This document shows, in pieces, positions 55,190 through 64,000 of a stretch of DNA of 64,000 nt. The stretch is from assembly GCF_023898315.1 (NCBI RefSeq), contig NC_064616.1:538275602-538339601 (forward strand). The letters are read 5' to 3'. Each line of letters starts with the position of its first letter. Position 1 is the first letter of the stretch. Position numbers and translations under genes: made by a program. Under the pieces are notes generated by a model, which was given only the letters and a program-made list of their open reading frames with translations, did no database searches and was not told where the DNA came from. This DNA is from Schistocerca nitens (lineage: Eukaryota; Arthropoda; Insecta; Orthoptera; Acrididae).

Positions 55190-55860
55190 CTCCCCGTCAG
55201 TCTGATTTGTTTACTGTAGTAGCGCAGTGCCTACCGATCATCAGTTGTCAGCACATCGTCTGCAACAGCATACTGTCAATTGTTCTCGGTGCATGGTATA
55301 CTTCGCTAATAATTTTGCAGTCGAGTTCTTTGCTGCTGCGCTCCAACTACAATTCATTAGCACATGTATCTATTGTCCCACAATAATTCCTTTATCATTC
55401 GTGTGTGAATACTTTACGAGTCCATTTAAACACTGCTGCTTTATATAAAGCTCCTACACATCTGAACTTTACTAATGTTTTTCCCGACCAACAAAGCCAC
55501 AATTGCGACAGGGCGGGGTTTGCTTTTTTTTTTCTCTCTCATTACATTGTCGCCACTGTGTAGGCTGCAAATTAAAATCCACCTACCTCGGCAACGCAGA
55601 TACTTACAAGATGATGTAAAAGGAGCATTGATAAAAAACACCGTCTAACATCTACAATTACTGAGGCCGCGCAACACTTGTTATGAAAGAAAGTTGTGTA
55701 GAAAAATTGTCATTCAGTTTTATCGGGCAGTGAGAGAATGGATTGGCTTCTGGAAAATATTGGTCGAAATACCCACACTAAAATGTTTACTTGGTCCTTG
55801 ATAGCCAGAAAAAAGTAATATTCAGTTCACATTTAACTATAAGTATCTAAAGCCGAACAG
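55190..55860 (-). repeat. LTR and leader of G2
   Basis: The stretch from about 55465 to 55853 matches the G1 LTR block by block, and 55190-55460 is the leader before gag. Similarity to G1 stops at 'atttaactataagtatct', so the LTR 5' end or a truncation lies there. Terminal TG/CA and primer-binding site could not be assigned with confidence. Confidence 0.6.
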
Positions 55861-57137
55861 TTTGTTGCAGCGTAATTTGTTCGTGGGACACTGCACTGAG
55901 TTACGAATAAAATTCAGAGAACAACGTTAAGTAACTAAGTATCATAATTTTCATATAACGTAAGGGACGTAAGCAAGTCAGGCCAGTAAAATTTCCTGGA
56001 GGCACGAATGTCACGTCTTTCATATTGAACTGGCGTTTGAAGTGACATTTCACGTCAGTGATGGGAGCACTTCGTGATGTATGTAATATGTTTACAATCA
56101 TAATATGTTTACAACATACTTTGTTAGAAAACTGGGTGTAAGTGTGTATGAGTGATTCGATATGAACCGGAGGCTGGTTTACGTGGCAGAAATGAAAGAG
56201 AAAATAAGAAAAAATGAGCATGATATATGTACTTATCTCGTGCTACAGCACTCTTTTTTTTGAAACTTAGTACACATTGAGGTGCACTGTCGACACTTAT
56301 TTCCATAGTTCTTTGTCGTGGACTCCTTATAGCAGATATTTTCATAAGAAATTACTGAATTCCATTCAAGAAGATGGTGCACATGTCTTTATGATGCTGA
56401 AAAGGCCTAAATCTCTTTCTCGCCAGTGGAGACTCGTTTACCAGTCTTCTCTGTAATTTGAATTATATTTGAATACGTTAAAGCACGTACACATTGAGGA
56501 GTCTACGTCGAAGACGTTCCACCTAGTGTCGGTTTATGAAAGGATGAGTAGCGCCGTGCACACTTGTGAGTCTTATTAATTCTGCCATTCACCGATAAAT
56601 GGCAATGGCGTCATTTTCACAGCGGTGGTTGACTGCTTCCTCATATTTCCACCAAACTGCTACGAAAAATTGATAAATTATATGCAAAAATATACCCCGT
56701 ACATTTGTCTACCGATTACTGAAAATCGTGTCACAATCTATACAGTAGTTCCGGAGATTAACCCGAATATACAAAAAGATGCGAGATATGCACTTCAATT
56801 TATGCATGTAAAGTATATTTGTAGCGTAACATGTATCGGAGGCTAGCTGAGTGGATCAAGTTCTAATGCCGCAAAAGAAAAGAAAATGAAAATAAACAAA
56901 CAAACTTGATTTAAACGTGTAGCCCTTGACGGCACCCCTGTTGTAAAGCGTACTACGCACAGATTGCTTTTTGAGACTCATTGTCTCAATTTTTTGCTGC
57001 GGCGGACACTTTGTGGCACACAATTTCACCTTACCATCCGATGAATAGTGCTCGCATCTACGTTTGGATTGGCGAAAGGCAAAACCAGAAAGCTGAAACG
57101 TACGACGCCTGACGCTCTGCTGCAAAACTTTCTTTAT
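55861..57137. other. No recognised feature
   Basis: AT-rich sequence with frames of up to 106 codons on the minus strand, none with a domain that I recognise. No element ends were identified before the transposon at 57138. Confidence 0.4.
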
Positions 57138-57570
57138 ACTGGGTGAGTCACTAACTATTGCCACCTAGAATAACTCCGAAAGTATGATAGGAACTGAAAC
57201 GTTTGTGGGACACATGTTGCATGGGACAATGGGGGCCATAATATGACGTTGGTTTTTTGTCGCTAAGTGGGGTCGCGTCAGAGATATGTAGGTAAACATT
57301 TTTTTTTTTAAATGGAATGCTATAGTTTGGTACTTATTTTCTGATAGCGGCTATCGAGACGTATCCAATGATGTGTAACAGGAAGGTCTTTGAAGGTCAA
57401 CGAAGGTCACAAAGGTAGCATAAACGTCCTTCTACAGAAGATGTTCGAAGTGATGACCATTGGTATCAATGCAATGTTGCAATCTTCTTATCATGGATTG
57501 AGTAGTATTCCTCATCACTTCGCCACTTATCGAAGCACGTGCTCCGATAATTCTCCCTCGTATATCATGC
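57138..57570 (+). repeat. Left terminal inverted repeat
   Basis: Matches the reverse complement of 58617-59052: 'aggtctttgaaggtcaacg', 'cagaagatgttcgaagtgat' and 'tatcatggattgagtagtat' have close partners at the other end. The short plus frame here is simply the antisense of the transposase end. Confidence 0.88.
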
Positions 57571-57694
57571 AAATAGTAAATATTCACCGAATACGGCGTA
57601 TCCATCTAACGTGCCACTGACGTAAAAACGTTTCGATGGTTTCGCAATACAACACTAATAGGAACGTTAAGACTACTACCATCGAATCAAGAGA

Positions 57695-58747
57695 ATGTAC
57701 GAAAAACTAGTCGATATGGTTCTCATTTACGGAGAATACCACCGAAATTCGGTGAAAGCTAGAGACTGATACGCTGAATGATGTCCTCAACGTACTCAAC
57801 CCACATGTCGTACATTTAAATATGTGTATGATAAATTGAGAACAACTGGATCTTTAACGTATCGGAAACATATCCGGCAAAGGAAAGTTACTAATGAGGA
57901 AACGGAAACTGGTACCCTTGCTATTGTGGTTCGAGATCCTTGTGCTAGTTCGCGTCAAATCGCAAGGGAATCTGGCAAGAGCCAGAGCAGTGTTGTTCGT
58001 GTTATACATCGCCATAACTATCATCCTTGTCATATCAGTCTCCACCAAGAATTAACTGGTACGGATTGTATGCTTCGCGCTGAATTCTGCCGATGGGCTC
58101 AAATTCAGATTGAGAGGGATGACACAATTATTAATTTGATATTATTTACTAATGAGGTTACATTCACGAACCATGGAAATGTTAATTTGCATAATATGCA
58201 TTATTGGGCAACTGAAAATCCATGTTGACTGCGGCAAGTTGCACACCAAAAACCGTGGTCGGTGAATGTATGCTGTGGGATTCTCGAGGACAGAACTATA
58301 GGCTGCTATGTAATTGAAGGAAATCTTAATGGCAGGAAGTACACCACATTCCTGCAAGAAACATTAGATCTCTTATTGGAAGAAATACCTTTAGGAACAA
58401 GGAAAAGAATGTGGTATCAAGACGATGGGTTTCCGGAACATTTTTCGCTGATAGTTAGAAATGATTTGCAGAGAGTAATTCCAAATCGTAGAATTGGGCG
58501 CGGAGGAGATGTGTCGTGGCCGTCTCGTTCACCATACTTGATGCCTCAGGATATTTTCTTAAGAGGATTCGTAAAAGACATTGTTTATAAAGAAGATCCA
58601 ACTACACCTGAAGATATGCGAGAGAGAATTGTCAGAGCTTGTGCTTCGATACATGCTGATGTGATAAGGAATACCACTGAATCCATGATAAGAATATTGC
58701 AGCACTGCATTGATACCCATGGTGATGACTTCGAACACCTTCTGTAA
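57695..58747 (+). pseudogene. Transposase, mariner superfamily (IS630-like), inactivated
   Basis: Starts 'MYEKLVDMVLIYGEYHRNSV', the N-terminal helix-turn-helix wording seen in many insect transposases. It has stops soon after, then continues from 57824 with 'SSRQIARESGKSQSSVVRVI'. The first catalytic block reads 'ILFTNEVTFTNHG', with Asn in place of the usual Asp. A TGA follows 'ATENPC'. The second part (58262-58747, 161 residues) has 'WYQDDGFPEHFS' with the second Asp and 'SRSPYLMPQDIFLRGFVKDI' with the third region. Its last ~43 codons lie inside the terminal repeat. Confidence 0.87.
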
Positions 58748-59052
58748 ACGGACGTTCATGCCAACTTTCTGACCTCCGTTGACCTTCAAAGACCTTCCTG
58801 TTACGTATCATTAGACTTGTCTCGATAGCCGCTATTAGAAAATAAGTACCAAACTATAGCATCCCATTATAAAAAAAAGAAAAAAAAGAAAAGTTGACTT
58901 TCATATCTCTGAAGCGACCCCACCTAGCAACAAAAAACTAACGTCATATTATGGCCCACATTGTCCCATGCAACTTTTGTCCCACAAACTTTTCAGCTCC
59001 TATCATACTTTCGGAGTTATTCTTGATGGCAGTAGCTAGTGACTCACCCTGT
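58617..59052 (-). repeat. Right terminal inverted repeat (contains transposase 3' end)
   Basis: Partner of the left repeat. It holds the final ~43 codons of the transposase, including the stop at 58747, and then the non-coding terminus. Confidence 0.88.
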
Positions 59053-59600
59053 ATAAACGAAGCAAATCTCCATACCAACAGCGTAAAGGTGAGGAACAAT
59101 GTGACTTGAAATCTGAGCCACTTTTATTTTCTGGCGGTTCTCCACATCACAGAACAGAATAAGAAGCTAAAAGGAAGAGTGAAAGAAAGTGTTCCAGCTG
59201 GGATTCAATCCACCAACGTTTCAGGTTGCACTCACGCCCAGTACTACCACATCATGTACAAATATATTTACACTTACAGCTCTTTAGAGTCACTCCTGCT
59301 CTCTCGTGTTATGGCGGCAGCTTGCTAGCTGGCAATAGCATCGCTACCGTTTTCATAGTGGCGATGGATTCTAACGGTCGCTGTACCAAGGGGGTTGGGC
59401 GGGTGGGCGGAGGAGCGATTGGGGACCTTTTGATCTAGTCAGTTTCTATTTCAAAATTTTGGAAAAATACGCATTGCTTCTATTGTATTGTTGTACCAGA
59501 TTCCATATATTTTTTTTAAATTTTCAGTTAAATTTAACCCAAAAATTTAAGTCTAAGTAGCAGATTTCACTTTCACCGTCGTCGTCGGCTGATACTCGTA
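59053..59600. other. No gene; tRNA-like B-box unit at about 59180-59250
   Basis: On the minus strand 'tggtagtactgggcgtgagt' is followed by 'gtggattgaatcccagctgg', spaced like A- and B-boxes. It is comparable with the unit near 8.6 kb. Otherwise nothing is recognised. Confidence 0.35.
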
Positions 59601-59642
59601 TCCGAGTTTTCATTTCTCTCCTGAGATTTCCTTTGTCACGGG

Positions 59643-60760
59643 TCAGGCGTGGAAGGGTCGTTGATGCCTTAGCAATTCAATCCTAGCGTGGAACAGGCGG
59701 CCACAGACATTACAGCTGATGGAAGGTGGAGAACGTGGCTGAGCCTGGAGGAGTTTACGTCTCCGGCGTTTGTCATTCACCATTCTTCGACGTTCCAGCT
59801 CAAAGTTTTGAAGAGCATTTGAGGTAACTGAAAGCCAGCGACTTCGATCTTCTGCTGTTGTGGACCAGTTAGTCGGATCGATGTTCAAGTTTTTCAGATT
59901 TTTCTTGTACTGATCCTTATAACGTTTGAGAGGGGCACCTCGTGGCCTTTTACCTGTGCTCACTTCGCTGTACAGCATTTGGCGTGGAAGTCTGTAATTT
60001 TTCATCCGTTGAACATGCCCGACCCATCTGAGTTGATGCCCAATGATAAGAGCTTAAATGCTATACATTTTTGCTTTCTCAATAACAGCCATGTTGGATA
60101 TGAAGGCATTCCATTTCAGGTTCATGATATATCTTAGATTCTGTTGGTTGAAGCGTAGTGTTCGTGCACAGAGAATCATGTCAATTGTCCCTCTTGAAGG
60201 TCGAAACCCGCATTGAGACTCAGGTAGTATAGTCTCTGAAAGTGTCTGGAGGCGATTTAAAAGGATTCTTGCAAAAATTTTGCCTGTGACAGAGGGTAGA
60301 GATATTCCCCGGTAGTTACCTCAGACGCTTCTGTCGCCCTTCTTGAAGATGGTGACAATTGTGGAGTTCTTCAAGTCAGCTGGTACCTTGCGGGTTTCCC
60401 ACATTAATAGAATGAGTGAGAAGAGTCTAGTTTTTAGACGCAAGCCTCCACCCTCAATAAGCTCTATCGGGATGCTGTCAGGTCCAGGAGCCTTCCCAGG
60501 TTTCACACTTTAGTTCCTTGCAAAATTCTTGAAAAGTTGGAGGATCAGCCATCCAGGGTTGTGGAGGGTGCTGTGGGACATTTTTGAGAAATTCTTCAGC
60601 GGCAGTAGAAGGGTGGTTTAACAGTGAGCTGAAGTTCTCTTTCCAACAATTTAAGATGTCCTGACTTTCAGTAAGAATGGTGGAGTTCCAGCGTAGAAGC
60701 CACGCAGGTTCCTTGCATCTGAAATATTTTGGAGTTCTATGGCTTTCTGTTGCCACCATT
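59643..60760 (-). pseudogene. RT fragment and C-terminal zinc finger of the same LINE
   Basis: RT fingers: 'MKPGKAPGPDSIPIELIEGG' and 'ADLKNSTIVTIFKKGDRSV' (60321-60506), then 'GNYRGISLPSVTGKIFARIL' and 'SQCGFRPSRGTIDMI'. Motif A, motif B and the FADD box are missing: the frame passes directly to thumb-side text 'LKWNAFISNMAVIEKA' and 'IGHQLRWVGHVQRM'. The last frame (59643-60005, 120 residues) has 'GKRPRGAPLKRYKDQYKKNL' and ends with a CCHH finger, 'CNVCGRLFHARIELLRHQRP' then 'FH'. Terminal zinc fingers of this kind are known in related endonuclease-RT LINEs. It is inactive because the catalytic core is deleted. Confidence 0.83.
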
Positions 60761-61476
60761 TGTTCTTGATTGCTCGTATTTCACTTTGACATTTCTGCTT
60801 GAGTTCTTGAAAGTGTCCTTTCTTTTCTGCGCAGGACGGATCTTGAGCAAGGGATAGGTAAGCATCCCGTTTTGCATTGATGATGGCTTGGATTTCTCCA
60901 TGATTGTCATCAGACCAGTCACTTCTTTTCCGTGCACTAAAACCAAAAACATTCTCAGCAGTTTCTTTGATGATGTTCTTTAATGTGGTCCATTCTTGTT
61001 CTACATCATCTGTGGTTGCTGGAGCTTTGTTAAGTTGTTCAGACAGAATGTCTTGGAAGTGTGAGCGAACGTTTTTGTTGTTCAGGTTGCTTATGCTGAA
61101 TTTTCTGCGTGGTGGGTTCGAAAAGTGGGATAGTGGCTTGCGATACTTTGGTACTCTCAAACGGCTGACTAAAAGTCTATGGTCAGTCCAGCACCCATCG
61201 ATGTTTAGTGCTGCTTTTGTGATGAGAATGTCTTTCTCGTCACGCTGTCGACTAATAACGTAGTCATTAGATGCCAATTTTTGGAGCGTGGGTACATCCA
61301 TGTGGTCTTATAGCGGTTAGGCAAGCGGAATTGGGTATTGGAGATGAAAAGCTCGTGCTCAGCACATAGACCAAGAAGTAACAACCCATTTGCATTGTAG
61401 TTTGCGACCCCTTGTTTACCCATGGCGTCTCTCCAAAAATGGTTGTCCCTTCCCACTCTGGCATTGAAATCACCAA

Positions 61477-61497
61477 TGGCTCTGAGCACTATGGGAC
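61477..61497 (-). mobile_element. 21-bp SINE stub with perfect 16-bp target duplication
   Basis: The insert 'tggctctgagcactatggga' plus c is the extreme tail of the main SINE family (compare 42015-42035). It is bounded by 'gcattgaaatcaccaa' at 61461-61476 and 61498-61513. The LINE reading 'GDFNA' is duplicated as a result. It is a retroposition event that stopped after about 20 bases. Confidence 0.9.
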
Positions 61498-61831
61498 GCA
61501 TTGAAATCACCAAGTAAAAGTAATTTATCTTTAATGGGTATCTTAGAGAGAGTACTGTTCAGTTGGTGGTAGAACTGATTCTATGTGTCTTCATCACTGT
61601 CTAAAGTAGGATCATATGCGGAGACGAAGGTGATGAAACTGTCTGAACCAATGGGTACTCTAAGAGTCATCAGTCTTTCATTAATTGAGACAGGTCTAAG
61701 TCGAAGATCTTTCACTATTTTCGTTTTTACGGCAAATCCTGCACTATGGATGCGTGGTTCTCCTGCATCCTTTCCCTTCCAGAAGATGGTCTACCATGAA
61801 CGTACCTCACTAATGTGTCCCTCACCTGAGA

Positions 61832-62017
61832 ATGGCTCTGAGCACTATGGGACTCAACTGCTGTGGTCATCAGTCCCCTAGAACTTAGAACTACTTAAAC
61901 CTAACTAACCTAAGGACATCACACACATCCATGCCCGAGGCAGGATTCGAACCTGCGACCGTATAAGTCGCTCCGTTCCGGACTGCGCGCCTAGAACCGC
62001 GAGACCACCGCGGCCGG
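61832..62017 (-). mobile_element. SINE, main tRNA-headed family, inside the LINE endonuclease
   Basis: Tail 'atggctctgagcactatggg' at the left; head with B-box 'ggttcgaatcctgcctcggg' and 'ggccgcggtggtctcgcgg' at the right on the minus strand. Target duplication 'cctcacctgaga' at 61820-61831 and 62018-62029. It is in the same orientation as the host LINE. Confidence 0.94.
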
Positions 62018-62169
62018 CCTCACCTGAGAGTCTTGTCTCACTCAAGGCAGCTATGTCTATATCTAGCCGGGCTAGTTCTTGGGTGATAAAAGCGGTTCTT
62101 CTCTGTGGCCTGTAATTTTTCACGTCCAGGATGGTCCTGACATTCCATGTCCCTATTGTCATAATCATT

Positions 62170-62950
62170 TAATTCTTCTTTTGTTTACGTCCGCAGTATA
62201 AGGAGTGACCTACTGGGTGCGGATTCCCAGCCCGGTTCAAGTGTGACTTCCGATGTTTAGCCCACATTTTCTAGGGCCTTCCCTATTCAGGGTGGGCAGC
62301 GGTCATCCTAAATAGGCCTGCCCAGTCGCAGATGCAGGACCGGATTCCCGAGTAGTCACACGGGTAACTCAGGAAGGCGACCATCACACACCTGTCGCCA
62401 ATGTGCAGGTCCAGACTAGTAGCTTCCAGCCTCACTCGGAGCCTGCTACCATGGTCCTTATCCCATCGCCGTTGGTCTGTAGAGAATATGACAGGAGATA
62501 TTGCCATTTGCGTGAATTTGTTTAAGGTGGACTACAGCTTGCGAGGAAGTGACCGACACACTATGAATCTGGAACAATTCATCACGGAACATATGTATGT
62601 GACATGTGACTTCAGGCACCACCACTGCAACGAACTGCCGTGAGCTCAATGATGGCTGAGCGGCGCCTTTACTGCTAGTTCGTCTGGCATGACCTCTTCC
62701 GCCTCCACGATCGTTGAGAACCTGTGATATAATATTCTTCTTCCGCTCGCTTCACCGTTGGCTCGAAGGGTAGATAATACGTAGATACTAGAGAGGGAAG
62801 TGAAAGACACCCTTGGGCCTCGGAAACCTAATACCGTTGGGGTCGAAGAAACCAAGAGTTGGCAAAGGGAGACCGGATAGGAAAGGAAACAGGAGATGCC
62901 TGACACAAGTAAGTGGAAGTAATGCCAGGCGTAGCTAAGCGCCCGTGTGG
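62170..62950 (-). other. Probable 5' non-coding region of the zinc-finger LINE
   Basis: GC-richer than the surroundings, with no long frame that makes sense. On the minus strand, text such as 'ttcttcgaccccaacggtat' and 'ctggcattacttccacttac' is wording that I recall from dispersed orthopteran repeats, and it lies just upstream of the endonuclease start. Assignment to this LINE rests on adjacency and orientation. Confidence 0.4.
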
Positions 62951-64000
62951 TTGCCACCCACATCCTCCCCGGACGGGAGCCCCCTGCGGGATCACTTTCA
63001 CCAACAGATGAAGTATTCAGTATTTCGAGGTTCAAGGCCTTACTCACACATCATTATTCCTCTAAACAGCGCACTTTCCGGTCAGAATCCGGCGACGCAC
63101 GGCCTAGTCTTGCGCGCATGTCTACGATTACTTGGGTCTCGTTACAATTTGTTTTTCCTTATCGCAGCCCTCCGCCTGCCGAGTAGTGGACTTTCTCATT
63201 CGTCTTTGCCACTTGCTGTGTCTCCGCTTTACCATCATCATCATCGTTATCGGCGAGGTAGTCTGGTGTAGTCTTCTATTACCGAATGGCCAGCTCCAAG
63301 CCCGTAGCGTCACCAGGTCCCCACCTGTAGGTGGCAAGTCCGTGTTCCCAGCGTCGGGCTAAGGCTGCTAGGACGAAACAGCGTACTTCGACTAAATAGT
63401 GGGATGTATAATTGCTAAAGGTTGCTATCGACTCACCATTTAAGAGAGAGCCGTCAGTGACCCTCTGACGGAAGCAGAAACAGACATTACGATTGAATGC
63501 TACGCCAATTGCTGCATTAGCCAGCCCACGGGGACCTGTTTAAGATGCTGCCAACCAGTTAACACCATATTTTCTTCTCAGGCAACGGAACTTCAGACTA
63601 CAGCTGCCGACCGACCATTCCCTGTTGCGCTACCTAAGACGTCACAAGACAAGAGCTCTCACGTAGAAGCGGTCAGCCTCCCTGACGTCGACGATGCCCC
63701 TGACGATGACTAGAAATGTGGTGTGATAGAGACCGTAGAACACGAAGATGTAGATCTCACAGCTGACACGACGGTGCAGGAGCCCGACGATGATGAAGGT
63801 TTTCTCACAGTGCAATGGGAAAGTCATCATCAATCTCGCTAGCCGCCACTCGACTCCAACCCTAGCAAACGGCGAATGGAGACGGTATAAACGTCCAATA
63901 TTTTCCTACTCCTTGCACCAATGCCGACTGACAACGACGATTCGACAGGAAACTTGCTCGGGGAATTACTGTTACCTGCCACCGAAGTGTGTGATGTGTG
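62951..64000. other. Unassigned; acidic plus-strand frame near the end
   Basis: From about 63560 the plus strand has broken frames rich in Asp/Glu/Thr ('VSLPDVDDAPDDD', 'VQEPDDDEGFLTVQW'). They look like the start of a LINE ORF1 or a similar retroelement protein running off the window. There is no diagnostic motif. The part before that shows nothing recognisable. Confidence 0.3.

Larger units (their letters stand above)
44381..55860 (-). mobile_element. Ty3/gypsy element G2, interrupted by nested insertions
   Basis: Minus strand from right to left: LTR/leader (about 55200-55860), gag (53650-55054, resumed at 50880-51660), protease region (about 50360-50640), RT/RNase H (about 45520-47150) and integrase (44381-45500). 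The pol order PR-RT-RNH-IN identifies Ty3/gypsy. A mariner-superfamily element splits gag and an RTE LINE splits PR from RT. Frames read on across both insertions. Many stops and shifts indicate an old copy. The 3' LTR was not located. Confidence 0.85.
57138..59052 (+). mobile_element. Mariner-superfamily transposon with >400-bp terminal inverted repeats
   Basis: Ends 'actgggtgagtcactaacta' and, in reverse complement, 'acagggtgagtcactagcta', set in TATA. The inverted repeats extend to about 57570 and back to about 58617. The right repeat therefore includes the last ~130 bp of the transposase gene, and the left repeat holds a backward copy of it. Total length is about 1.9 kb. Several point differences and small indels separate the two repeats. 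Confidence 0.92.
60651..62168 (-). pseudogene. APE endonuclease of the zinc-finger LINE
   Basis: It starts at 62168 with 'MTIGTWNVRTILDVKNYRPQ' and 'DIAALSETRLSGE' (catalytic Glu), where a SINE interrupts. Beyond it, 'GFAVKTKIVKDLRLRP', 'VSAYDPTLDSDEDT' and 'LLLLGDFNARVGRD' (catalytic Asp/Asn) follow, with a 21-bp SINE stub immediately upstream of the GDFNA block. Then come 'NTQFRLPNRYKTTWMYPRSK', 'DYVISRQRDEKDILITKA' and 'GCWTDHRLLVSRLRV' (final D-H). The 216-residue frame (60651-61301) continues into the linker towards the RT. The parts are otherwise well preserved, with single shifts. Confidence 0.85.
59601..62950 (-). mobile_element. APE-type LINE with C-terminal zinc finger (antisense, RT core deleted)
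   Basis: Minus strand order: long GC-richer 5' region (about 62170-62950), endonuclease (60651-62168), RT fingers (about 60200-60760), C-terminal domain and zinc finger (59643-60060). It is a different lineage from the CR1-type and RTE-type copies elsewhere. Two SINE insertions lie in the endonuclease. The outer limits are approximate and no target duplication was identified. Confidence 0.8.

Overview
The window looks like intergenic DNA from a large insect genome, most probably an orthopteran such as a Schistocerca-type grasshopper. This is inferred from the repeat content. A tRNA-headed SINE with the tail 'ccttaggttagttaggttt ... cccatagtgctcagagccatt' occurs again and again, and I remember that family from Schistocerca sequence. 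There are no bacterial-style operons, rRNA genes, functional tRNA genes or CRISPR arrays. Almost every coding stretch longer than about 100 codons belongs to a transposable element, and nearly all are broken. The one hint of a host gene is a short signal-peptide exon with a splice donor on the minus strand near 8.3 kb.

Layout. 1-3 kb: two antisense copies of one tRNA-derived SINE and a Tc1-like terminal fragment. 3.2-15.1 kb: a pair of inverted repeat arms of about 2.4 kb (3165-5556 and 12680-15064), about 95% identical in the stretch I compared, separated by about 7 kb. The arms and spacer carry diverged units with pol III B-box-like motifs. 15-20 kb: an RTE 3' fragment, a 196-bp foldback hairpin, an old Jockey/CR1-type LINE, a second SINE subfamily and an exact 215-bp tandem duplication. 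20.3-22.4 kb: a Penelope-like element (minus) with reverse transcriptase and GIY-YIG endonuclease. 23.6-27 kb: a nearly full CR1-type LINE ('copy A') with SGNH-esterase-like ORF1, APE endonuclease and RT, in which an (AT)n microsatellite has grown inside the RT. 27.1-30 kb: two different Tc1 elements. 30.9-32.9 kb: a related LINE ('copy C') with intact RT motifs. 35.8-39.9 kb: the gag portion and LTR of one Ty3/gypsy-like element (G1, minus). 44.4-55.9 kb: a second, longer Ty3/gypsy element (G2, minus) that has served as a landing site.

G2 gives a readable order of insertion. An RTE-type LINE (47.2-50.4 kb) sits inside it and was itself hit by a SINE (48462-48671, 13-bp target duplication). 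A mariner-superfamily element (51675-53646) sits in its gag and was itself hit by a 5'-truncated CR1 LINE ('copy B', about 52181-53335). The host reading frame resumes on the far side of each insertion. 57.1-59.1 kb holds another mariner-superfamily element whose terminal inverted repeats are over 400 bp long and include the end of its own transposase gene. 59.6-62.9 kb is an antisense LINE with an APE endonuclease and a C-terminal zinc finger, carrying one normal SINE and one 21-bp SINE stub flanked by a perfect 16-bp target duplication.

How the parts work together. The SINEs have no proteins and depend on LINE machinery. LINE copies A and B share a destroyed RT catalytic motif and a premature stop, so that lineage was probably copied by an enzyme supplied in trans. 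Boundaries were read by eye, and element-family names beyond superfamily are inferences from motifs.
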